From NCBI GenBank assembly GCA_015680685.1, contig MNCI01012628.1, positions 604,694 to 666,693 of the forward strand: a stretch of DNA of 62,000 bases. Direction: 5' to 3'. The stretch comes from Gnetum montanum (Eukaryota; Streptophyta; Gnetopsida; Gnetales; Gnetaceae). Of this stretch, positions 24,801 through 36,800 are shown piece after piece; position 1 is the stretch's first letter, and the number at the start of each line of letters is the position of its first letter. The notes under the pieces were generated by a model. It searched no databases and was not told where the DNA came from. It saw only the letters and a program-made list of their open reading frames with translations. The translations under genes were made by a program, and so were the position numbers.

Positions 24801-27800
24801 TATAGATTTCTTGGTTTTACTAGTAATCATGGTCATGTGATGGGATCCTGACCCACTATTGCTTCCTTGTTAACTTGCTTTAATGTTTTGTACATCATTT
24901 GTACCCCTACTTGGATTGTCTGCTTTTCCTAGTACGGTAATACCACCCCAAAACCACACATCCCCAATTCTGATGAACTCTTTTGTATCATAATAGAATG
25001 CCTGACTTTTCACTCAAAAAAAATGCAACTTGCATCTACTTGGTTTTTCATTAATTTTGCAGTGAATTCATGAAAGAGCAGATAAAATGTCTTTGGAATG
25101 CTTTCTTTCGTGTACCAAAATATTTGCAGAAGACTCGAGAGATACTCGAGCTAATGCACAAAGGAATTAGCAATTGCAAGCATACTTTAGCTTTGCTAGT
25201 GATGAAAAAACATAGCACGCTACTTTTGGATATGTTGCTTCTTGGCCTTGTCGCTAGTGTGCTTGAGGTTATAATTGCAAAAACCCCTGATGATATCAAC
25301 TGCAAAGGAAATACACATGGTAGCTTGGAATAGCAAGTTATGTAGCATAAAATGCTCCAAAGCATTATAGGTTTGGAACAAACGAATTGCAGAGTGATTC
25401 TTATCGGTGACTGAGCAAACATAAGCATAGACCACATCTGATAGGTAACAAGATAATTGAACGTGTATATTATCCCACTCAAGAACAAAGGGCCAGCCAC
25501 CTGAAGGACACGAAGTTTCACCAATTTTGGGCTCAGGTTAAACCGTGGTAATGTTAAGAATTGTCCTTAATCTGAGAAATAAATCCCTCACAAGGAAAGC
25601 AAATGCTTATGAAACTAAATTAGTTTAGTACGTACGTGTGGAGACCTTTGATATCCATTAGACAAATTTAGTTGCATCCGTGTATATCTCTGAGGTTGAA
25701 CTTGTACCTTGTTAGATACAAGTCATAAACCTCCTTGCACATCACCACTTTCAAAAATCATGAATTTTCGTAGCAAGAAAATTTATCATAGCAGATCTCA
25801 TAAAAATTTGTTCATAAATGTAAGTTTTATGCCCCAACTAAACTTTAGCATGATTAGAATATGCCAATTTAATTCTGACTAGCTTGCAACTCTATTAATT
25901 AGTTCATGGACAATAATGAACCTGATTTATTTCCTCCTTATTGAATGCGTACTTTTCAAATCCAGTAGAAATATCCTACAAAACAATGGCCATGACAATG
26001 TAACGAAATCATACTATTATTTAAAAAAACAACCAAAAAGTTCTAATATGTACACTACACTACTATAACAATTTAAAAGAGAGTAAAGGAAACAAGAATA
26101 TATTCACATGGTTATGTAGTGCCCCACATTTGTAAATGTGACTTTAATACTCTATTAAATACTTAAACTTAAACATGTTTAAAGGTTATATATAGTTGTA
26201 GATATGCCTAATACTTCTAAGCAATATAAAGAGACTTTTGATTAGGTGACTTAACCAAGTTTACTATTCATTTCTAATTTCTTTCTAATTATTTATTATT
26301 TAAATTTTACACATGCACACACATATATATAAATGACAAATGAGCATGAAAAAGCCTAACATTATTTTAGAATATTTTATTTATTGAATATTTAATTAAT
26401 TAGAAGACATCAAATATTCAAATTTGTCAAATTGCGCTGAAATTTGGTGGACTAACTAAATTTTATATCTAGAGTATAGATATATCATTAGTTTTTCAAT
26501 TCAAGTCCTACATTTTGAGATTTTAATGTTAAATGATTAAAAAAGTAGTCTGCAGGCTCATATTTTCTTTGATTTGATTAAAATATTATTTTCTAGCATG
26601 GTAGCTATAGCGTGTTTGTGCTTGTTATGACTGACTCGACATGTGCAAAGTGTTGGATGTACAAAAAGTTTACTATTAATTTTTTTTGCTAGATAAAATT
26701 ATAGGAAATGCAGAAAATAAATAGAAGGAAAAAAATAAATTATTAACCCTCATAGCATATAAAGTAAAAGTGACTAAAAACAAGCTGAAAATGGGGCCAC
26801 AACAAAAGTCAATGTGGGATGGTGATGTATGCTTTATGACACACTTATGATTACATCTATTTTTTTATACACTAATTGTCCACTTTATATTGATGGCTGA
26901 AAATGAGACAAAGAAATCACTTAATGGGGACATGTGGCTTTCTTGACTGTTGTCACTCTCACATGTCCACTCCCTCATGAGAGCTTGCTTGTCCAAGTTT
27001 AGTAATGATGTCATGAATAAAAAAGGACTTTTAGAAAATGGGTTGTCTAGTCTTTGCCCATTGTGTAAACTTTTGGGCACAAGTCGTTGTCCAAGCCTTG
27101 GGGTCTCCTTCATCCTATAAATAGTTTGCGCTCATTTTCACTTTTTACAAAGAAAGAGGAGACTATGCTAGTTTAGGGTGTGAGGTGTTGGGTAAAGGGA
27201 GAGAGAGGAGATTGTGCAAGGCTACTCCTACTGTCTTTTGGGCTGGGCATAAAGGCTGTATTAGTGATCTTTGTGAGCTTTTGTGAAGGCATAAGAGGTT
27301 GGCTTTGTTGTTTCTATTAGAGGCTTTTGTGACTGACTTTTGAGGTTTGTGTTTTTTTCTTTAGGTTTTGTAAGAGGGTTCTGGTTGTACCTTAGATTTG
27401 TAGTTTGAAGCTAATTCTTGAGGCAACCAGCTGGACAGCAAACTAAGCTTGAAGTGTCTTTTCTCTCCCCAAATTGGCCAAACTCATTTCTAAATGTGTG
27501 TATTTCAAACCTTTGTTGTACAGATTTTTTAGTCAGTTTTTGTTGTTGTATTAGCTTAGACAACTGAGGATTATTTCATGAAGGCATGTGGGATTTTCTT
27601 CTATATTGTGAGTTATGCATGAGGTCTTTCATAAGTCATGGATCTGATATTTGGCATATGTATTTTGGGCTTATGAGTTAGCATTTTTTTTCAAGTCATG
27701 TACACTTCGTATTTCATGTTTTTGTGTTAACTCTTAAAGAATGCCCTCCATCATTCTATCCAAGGCTAGTGATCTCTTATATGGGCTAGAAGGGCTTAGT

Positions 27801-30800
27801 CCTTGGAGGTGTTCGATTGTGTTAACCCCCACCAATTTATCCAACCCTGGTGTTGTTGTGTCAGTTACAAGATGCTATAGGATTGGAAGGACTTCGTGTG
27901 TAATAGCTGGATGGCCAAAGGGTCCATTGTGTACTCATTTAGCATTTTTTAAAAAAACCTATCCATGTTGATGATCTTTTAGGGTGTCTTTTGCACAATG
28001 GAAAGCAAAGTGCACATGTTCAATTTTGTTGAGCATTTTTGTGGTGAGCTTTTAAGGGATTTTCAAAACAGTTATCATATCTCAATTGATTGCTAAATGC
28101 TCCTATGTTCAATCCTACATTTCTCTCAGTATGAAAACATGAGAGGTGCCTTGAATTTTTTAAAACCTTCATCGACATCATTGGGCCCAATCTTCTAGAT
28201 GCGTTCAATCTTATGTTGGCCCGGCGACAGGTACGTAGGGAGATCAATTGCTCCCGCATTGTGTGCATCCCGAAGCAGTACGATGCACACCGCCCTGAGC
28301 ATTTTCGCCCCATTGGCGTGTGTAATGTCCTTATCAGGATCTTCTCCAAGCTGCTGGTGCATCGGCTTGCGCCAGTCATGCCCCGGCTGGTGGGGCCCAA
28401 CCAGGCGGGGTTCGTGCCGGGTCGGGCAATTCAGGACCCAATCCTCCTCATGCAGGAGGTGTTTCACTCGCTCCGGACTACGGGGTTCCCCGGCATGTGC
28501 CTCAAACTTGACATCACCAAGGCCTATGACACGATCAGCTGGGAGGCTTTACAGTCCATCATGTTACAGAAAGGGTTTGCTCCACAGTTCATCCGCTTGT
28601 GCATCCACATGCAGTCCTCCGCAGGTTTCTCCTTTGACGTTGGGGGGCGTTTATGGGGTCTCTCCTCCCCCGGGCGAGGGCTGCGGCAGGGGGACCCGCT
28701 CTCGCCCCTCCTTTTCATCATTGCCATGGACCTTATGCAGCAGTACTGCAGCACCTCGGGGGTGGATGGGCTCAATATTGCTGGCGTGGCCTGCCAGGCC
28801 GAACACTATGCGGACGACACGATGATTTTTAGTCGCGCTACGGTCCCACAAGCGCGGAACATCAACGTCGCCCTGTCCCGTTTTGCGGCCGAGGTGGGAT
28901 TGGACATCAACCGTACCAAATCCTCCGCTCATCTCTTTAATGTGGACGCGGCGGTTAGGAGCCGGGTGCTGCATCTCCTGAATATCCAGCCCGGCACGTG
29001 CCGCGACGCCTATCTGGGCCTCCCCCTCTTCAGGTGGGACCGCACCACGGCGTGGGGCCCGCTGCTTGCTAAAATCGAGCGCAGAATGGGCCACTGGGCG
29101 AACAGGTTCCTTAGCCGTCCAGGGCGCCTGCTGGTGGCCACCGGGATCCTCACGGCGGTTGCAAGGTTCGTGGCTACTGTGGCCACGCCCCCGAAAACGG
29201 TCATTTCGGCGGTTAACTCTCTTGTCCGTACCTTTGTGTGGGAGGGGGGCAAGGGGGGGCGTCGAATACACTTGGTCTGCTGGGAACGGGTTGCGCGGCC
29301 CCGTAGCGCGGGGGGACTAGGGGTCACATCTTTCGAGGACGAGATCATGGTCGGCCAACAACGGCTGCTGCTTCGTTTTTCACGCCCGCATGGTGTTCCG
29401 CCCCCCTGGATCCGAATCATGCGCATCAAATATTGGCCTTGGTTTTCGGGGGCGCGGGACTCGAGACCCTGGCAGGCGCTGTGCCGGCATGCTCAGGCCA
29501 TGCAGACCTTGGGCTGGGGGCGCCTCGAGCCGCGTGCCCTCCTGCAGACTAAGTACCCGCGGGTTGACGGCTGGCAGCAGATCTGGAGGGGGCGCCTGCC
29601 CGAGAAAATTAAATTCTTTCTGTGGCTCGTCAGGAACGAGGCGCTGCCGGTACGGGCCCTGCTACAGCGTCGCGGGATCCTCGGGTATGCCACGTGTCCT
29701 GCATGCGGCGCCGCGGATGAGTCTACGCGTCATTTCGCGGTGGAGTGCCCCTGCATGCGCACCACGTGGCGCGCTGCGGCCATGCCCCCCCCGCGACGTC
29801 TGACGGGCGATTCTCCTGCCACGCTGCTTTTATGGGTTGCGTGGAAAGCGCGCAACCACGCCATCTTCCAGCAGCAGCCGCGCCCCCCTCCGACGTGCCT
29901 GGTTTCCCGGGCGGCTGCAGCGTGGACGGAGCTCGCATCTACCATGGGGCAGACTCCTACCTTCGAGCCGGACTGTGCGGTTTTTCGGGATAACGCGGCG
30001 CTTTGGAGGCTTGTGACCCAGTGCGGCTGGTCTGAGCCGCTGCAGAGGCTGGTGGGGGACCCTGACCTGGCGGATGACGCATTCTTTTCCAATTGGGTCA
30101 ACGACCGTACGTTCTTTCGGGGCCGTGAAATCTGGGTCACCGAATCCTCGATTGCCAGCTGTCTGGGGACCCCGATCGCTGGAGAGGTCCTCTTACCCTC
30201 TACCCGGGGTTTAGAGGACGCGGAGTTGTTTTTTCCTGGGCCCTCCCCTCGGACCCAGAGTCGCCAGGTTCCCAGGTCCGCCTTACCGCGCATTTGGGCC
30301 GCGGGTACTGACCTCATTGAGCGCTATTTCGTGCAGTCAGGCAACTCGTCCAAGCTGCAGGGTCTTCACTTTGCTTTCCTGAGATGCCTCAGACACGGCA
30401 CCCCCGTCAACCTCCCTCGCTTTTTTGCGGCGACTCTCAGGCTCAAGCGGCGCGGCAAGCACTCCGGGTTGATCTTAGCGCTTTGGCGTGGGGCGGGGGG
30501 TGGGGGGCTGCCCCCCGCCCCCCNACTTTTGGGCACAAGTCGTTGTCCAAGCCTTGGGGTCTCCTTCATCCTATAAATAGTTTGCGCTCATTTTCACTTT
30601 TTACAAAGAAAGAGGAGACTATGCTAGTTTAGGGTGTGAGGTGTTGGGTAAAGGGAGAGAGAGGAGATTGTGCAAGGCTACTCCTACTGTCTTTTGGGCT
30701 GGGCATAAAGGCTGTATTAGTGATCTTTGTGAGCTTTTGTGAAGGCATAAGAGGTTGGCTTTGTTGTTTCTATTAGAGGCTTTTGTGACTGACTTTTGAG

Positions 30801-33800
30801 GTTTGTGTTTTTTTCTTTAGGTTTTGTAAGAGGGTTCTGGTTGTACCTTAGATTTGTAGTTTGAAGCTAATTCTTGAGGCAACCAGCTGGACAGCAAACT
30901 AAGCTTGAAGTGTCTTTTCTCTCCCCAAATTGGCCAAACTCATTTCTAAATGTGTGTATTTCAAACCTTTGTTGTACAGATTTTTTAGTCAGTTTTTGTT
31001 GTTGTATTAGCTTAGACAACTGAGGATTATTTCATGAAGGCATGTGGGATTTTCTTCTATATTGTGAGTTATGCATGAGGTCTTTCATAAGTCATGGATC
31101 TGATATTTGGCATATGTATTTTGGGCTTATGAGTTAGCATTTTTTTTCAAGTCATGTACACTTCGTATTTCATGTTTTTGTGTTAACTCTTAAAGAATGC
31201 CCTCCATCATTCTATCCAAGGCTAGTGATCTCTTATATGGGCTAGAAGGGCTTAGTCCTTGGAGGTGTTCGATTGTGTTAACCCCCACCAATTTATCCAA
31301 CCCTGGTGTTGTTGTGTCAGTTACAAGATGCTATAGGATTGGAAGGACTTCGTGTGTAATAGCTGGATGGCCAAAGGGTCCATTGTGTACTCATTTAGCA
31401 TTTTTTAAAAAAACCTATCCATGTTGATGATCTTTTAGGGTGTCTTTTGCACAATGGAAAGCAAAGTGCACATGTTCAATTTTGTTGAGCATTTTTGTGG
31501 TGAGCTTTTAAGGGATTTTCAAAACAGTTATCATATCTCAATTGATTGCTAAATGCTCCTATGTTCAATCCTACATTTCTCTCAGTATGAAAACATGAGA
31601 GGTGCGAAAATTTAATAATGAAGATTTCAAAGTTTGACATCATGTTAATCCATGATGACATTCCAGCTTTTATTTGTCTCTCCTTTTAATCTTGCAATTG
31701 AGCTCATGTAGTTTACTTGTTTTATTTGCTTAAAATAAGAATTTTAGTTCTTTGATGAGGCTTGTCCCTAGTTTAGAGACTGCTACTTTTTCTTTCATGG
31801 CTGTTATCCTTTATTTACTCTATTCTGATTTCATTAAGAAAAAAAATTAATTAATAATGATGAATAGTCAGCTTTAAAAGTCTGTTCTCTGTGCTCTATA
31901 TTTTCTCAATGGCTGTGACTGTTCTTTGTTCGAAAGAAAAAGATATCAGAAACTGTCTATCTTCTGTTTTAGCCCAAGAAAAAAAAGACCTTTTTTTTAA
32001 TGACTGGTATTTTATTCACCATGTATCTATCTTCCAGTTAAAGATATTCCAGAGACTGAAATTGGCCTTAGGTTGAAAGAAAACCTGCAAAATCCCTACT
32101 TGCAAGAACTATGTGGATAATTATAAGTTCAAATCTATTCTAGGCCCTTGTTTCCCCCTATAGTTAGATTTGATTCTCAAAAATTCAGGCCCTACCATCA
32201 AACTTTGTATACCAAATTTAGAATGTCTTAAAATGGAGGAAGTATTGTTGATTTTCACATTAACACTCATCTAGGACCACTGGTGTGAGGCCGTAGCAAC
32301 CTTTTTCTTTGACAAAAAAGATGACTGAACCTACACGTTGTAACTCCCCATTATTAATGTGTGAGCTAGTTCTTTATATGGCATTTCAAAACTTCCTTGA
32401 AATGCATAGTTATCTTCCTTATATTGTAAGTTGAGGATAGTGGATATTGGAAGCCTAGAAGTCTCCTTCAAGTAAATCTTTTTATGCATAATGAATGTTT
32501 TGTGTGTTTTATCATAGTTAAACTTTTGTTTCATGTAAATTAAAATATTATTTATTTATTCTTGTTTCAATATGTTAACCCCATGTATTTACTAGCTATT
32601 ATGTTCTTTTAGTTATACAAAGAAAAGAAAAAAAATACATGTGTGATCATGTATGTTTATTTGCTTTCCATAAAAATTAACTCACATGAATTAGAATTAG
32701 AAGCCCTGTGGACCCTACGATAAACAATTCACCTAAATTCACAGTTAGTAATCAGGTGGATGATGCATTTAATTGGTGTCTTATGTGAAGCATATAGTAT
32801 TTCTAAGGATCATTAACTAATCATTTTAATAATAATATATGCATCCTCATACCTTGAATGGGTAGGTTGCATTGTTTATTTATTTTGCATAAATCCTACC
32901 TGGATGTGGAGATGAGCACTAGTATCCAACCCTACCCATGCATATGCCCCTCAGCTTAATATCCTAAGCCATTGGACCCAAGGAGGTTGAGTTGCATAAC
33001 ACCCAGAGATTTTTGATAATGCAGGTGCCAATTGTAAGTGTGTACCCACCTCATGTACAATCCCCTATCACCTATCTTAGGGACATATCGAGATGTAGTC
33101 CAAAAATTATGGTTGAGCCCAAAATTTGTATGATTTAGTGCTGATTTGTCAATCTATCTATGATTTGATGATGGTGATGGTAATGCATATAAGTATTGTT
33201 GATGCACTTGTATTCATGATTTGTGTGATTTGGTACAAACTTGATGATCTACCTATGGGAGCCTCTGGGTGAAGATAATTTGATGATCTATCTATAGTTT
33301 TATGATTTTGATGCATTTGAGTGTTCTTGATGTGCTGATGACTTGTATGATGAATAGCACTCCTTGTATGCATTGGATCTATGTTATGTTGTGTATACAT
33401 GCTAGGTACTATTTGAAGAATTTACAAATTATCTGGAATATGAGTAATGTTAACATGAAATCACAATTAGATGCATCAAGCAATTATTAAATTCTTACAA
33501 ATTTATTGTTGTCTTAAGATCTGACTTGTTGACAATTGGTTGAATGATGGCTTAGTGATTAGTTTTATGACCTATGATTCTTTTCTGTGATTAATCTAAG
33601 TTATCTAGATGTATCTTGTTGTGTATCACTATGGGTGCATGTAATTAGTATGTACTGTCCACTAATTTTGAATTTATTAATAGAATAAATGAAAGGAATG
33701 TTGAGGAAAGATGAAGCTGAAATGTTATTTTATTGATAAGGTTGCTACTATGTTTTGACTGTTCATGTGTTGTATGACCTATGTGCATCAGACTGGTTTC

Positions 33801-36800
33801 TTAAACTGGTTAGAATGCTTCTTTGTAAATGTGGATATCTCATGAACATGTTTTGCAGTCTGTTTCTACAAATTTTCGATCAGTTATCTTTAACTGCTAC
33901 TTTATGGAGACTAACTATTGAACAATCATATCTGGGAATAAAAGAAAAAGATTCATGTTATGCCTCAAGGGCTGAAACATGTTTTCGTAGCACAAATGAT
34001 TCTTTAAAACATACATACACACACCCCCTCACACATTGCTGAGTAACCAATGGTATCATGATTATGCTACTTTAAGTAATCAGCATGTAGACTGTTATGT
34101 ATGTTTTCAATGCACTTTTATTTAGAGTTCATTGATAAATAGAATATAAGTACTCCCTATATGGCTATAGAAAGGTCATGTGATAACCTTTCAAATGCAT
34201 TGAATACAATGCAATGATAACTCATTAACATAAAATAGAAAATTTTGCATCACTGATAGCCTGAAAGCAAAGGTGTTTTACTTATCATGTTTTTACTTTG
34301 AAACCCTTTTCTTTGCATCTCATGACATTCAAAAGAAGAAATGCTACTGGAAAATGAAACACAGCTACATATTTAATGCTGGTAAATTTAGAAATGATAT
34401 GTTATGTTAAACTTTATTAGTGTAGGTCCTTAAATGTTAGGATATAATTTTTTCATATCATGATTAATGAATTTAGTTTTTTTTCTTTTTCTTTTTTGAG
34501 AAGAATTCAAGGTTTTCTATTATAAACAATTTGCAATGGTGTATGTACAAGAGTAGATAATTAGGAGGGGAGAATAACCCCCTTCAGAAACAAAATATAA
34601 CAGGTGAGGACCCCATGATAACATTAGGGACAATAAACACCCCAGACAGACAGAGGAGAATGGACCTCAGGCCACAAAGCCCCCAGGAAGCAAGATCAAA
34701 ACACAAAGTCTCATGCAGGCCCACGCCCCCACCCCACCAAAACCACACACACAAATTGCAGGACAAGGCCCCTCCAAGCAACTTCACAAGTGTGAGGGCC
34801 CCCTAGAACCAAAAGCAAACCCAAGAACAAAAGCAAAATGGCAAAAACAACTCCCGTACCCTACCCAAAAAACAATGTTAGAGATGTCTTGGCAGTCTGG
34901 TGTAAGGGTTGTTTCCTGCATGTGGATAGCACTACCCAGTGATGCTCAAAAGTGACCAAAGCAGCAGCCTATGGGAATTCTTTATATTTTTCTTCTCGTT
35001 GCATATGCTTCTCAGCTCCCCCAACCCCATCAAGATGAAGTTTGGATGTTGTTTTCCTAAGATATCTATGCAAGGCATGCCACCTAGTGTTACAGTTAAC
35101 ATCCATGATAACGTAAGGGCAATGCCCCATTCGCAACCATCAGTAGGCATTTTCGTCATGCACCTTATCCTGGCTTTGCTTCATTTGTTTTTCTTCCAGC
35201 ATGTCTCTAGCCTATTGCTCTTCTTCTTCTTCAGCCCTTCTTTGTCCTCCTTGATCTGCTCACATAGGGCATCCTCCAACTTGCTCCTTGTTGCCGCCTC
35301 CCGAAGGTCCCACCAACATTTTTCTTCCTTGGAAACCTACTCTTGCTCAGCCTACAACCATTACTCATATTCTTGCTTATACCACTCTGCCTCCTAGGCA
35401 ACCCTTTCCTCAGCATGCACCCAGGCCACCACTTCTGTGGTAGCCGTAGCAAGGTCTTCTTCAAATTTGGCTTACCATTCCCGAAAAAGTGCTTCAGCAC
35501 TCTACATGTCCATCTCTTGCAAGCTAGGCAACTGATCAATGACAAACTCCTACCAATCAAACCCAAAACCCTCCCCACGCATCCCTAACCACTAAGCGCA
35601 GCCAATGCCGATAACAAGGATGCCCCCTCCATAGCCTAGTGCTACCCATACACTGTCATGAAAGGCGAAAGCAAATAGGGAGGCAAGTCAAGCAACTAGG
35701 TTGCCCTCCACAATCCCAAAGTCAAGATCAAGTGGCACCCTTTGCGCTCCTAGTGCAATGAGGCCAAAAGGAATTTTGGAGTGTTAACTTTGTAGCCAAG
35801 CTGCATACATCTCATGAAAGCAAAATGTGCCCCTTGCAACTTACATAGGTTGCTGAACTATACAAAGTACCAATCCACTAGCTTCGCCACGTCCTACCAC
35901 AATTCAGGCGACACAACTTTTGGAACTTGCCCACTACCAATTTTGGGCACTAGCTTGTTGAAGAAACCCTCCACATCTTGCAGCCCTTGACTCATAGGCA
36001 AGACCACTTCCCCATCTTCTGACACCCCCAGATACCCGACAATGACTACCTCAGTTAAGTTAATGTGCACACCACAAAAAGTAGTGGAGTCTCCCTCCAC
36101 CTTTTGTAAAAGGTGCCATCTACCAAATCTAACTCTCCCACAAGCTAGGGCAGAAGGTCAGCCTAGCCTACCCTCATGACTATTTCCCAAAGCACTTGGT
36201 TGCCCTAGAAGCCCTCATACATCAACATCATGCCCATAGCAGCAATCACCTCTTTCCATAGCCACAACCTAAGAGTAGCAACTTGTGCAAGTAGACCAAG
36301 TGGCACAAACCTAAAAATAAGCTTGTTACGAATGCTCCAAAGACCAAAGAATGGTGGCGGCAGGCACATCATGCAAGCGAACTGGTAGCTAGCTACATAG
36401 CAACAGCTCTCTAAACATCGGCAAAGAAAGGGCAGAGATAAGCAAAGTGGTAGAGCATTTCTGTTGCTGTACCACAAAGGGGATAGGTGTCATTTAAATT
36501 AATCCCTTGAACACTCAGTAAAAATCTCACCAATAGCATGCCTTGGAAGATGAGCCAAAGGAAGCATTTGATTTTCTCTAGCAGGCATCTCGCCCACGCA
36601 ACCTACCAACCAAGAACATTAGGATACCCATGTTTAATGATGTCACACGACTGCGCTTGTTGCATTCCCCATTACGTCACCTTATCCACATGGCTACAAA
36701 TGCTATGCCAAATGTGTGAGTCTCAAGCATCCACAACCCACATCTAGTATTTGTTCCTAAGGATCAAAATCCATAGGGTTGGGCACTCTTCCTATTACAT

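Larger units (their letters stand above)
27069..28149. repeat. 1,081-bp direct repeat, copy 1 (runs into the LINE)
   Basis: Matches 30,525-31,605 at a constant offset of 3,456 bases from end to end with no indel. The stretches compared by eye are identical. This copy passes directly into the GC-rich LINE at 28,150. Confidence 0.9.

Noticed and set aside
27741-27971. 76-codon frame present twice (also 31,197-31,427) as a conserved small gene
   Set aside because: The two copies are identical only because the whole 1,081-bp segment is duplicated. No domain or start context supports a gene.
30525-30576. Last residues of the 787-codon frame after the N
   Set aside because: They come from the start of the next contig (the 1,081-bp repeat), not from the LINE.
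28213-30576. A bona fide host gene or horizontally acquired bacterial RT, because of the high GC
   Set aside because: Same domain order and motifs as the decayed L1 copies nearby. GC contrast is explained by age and decay.
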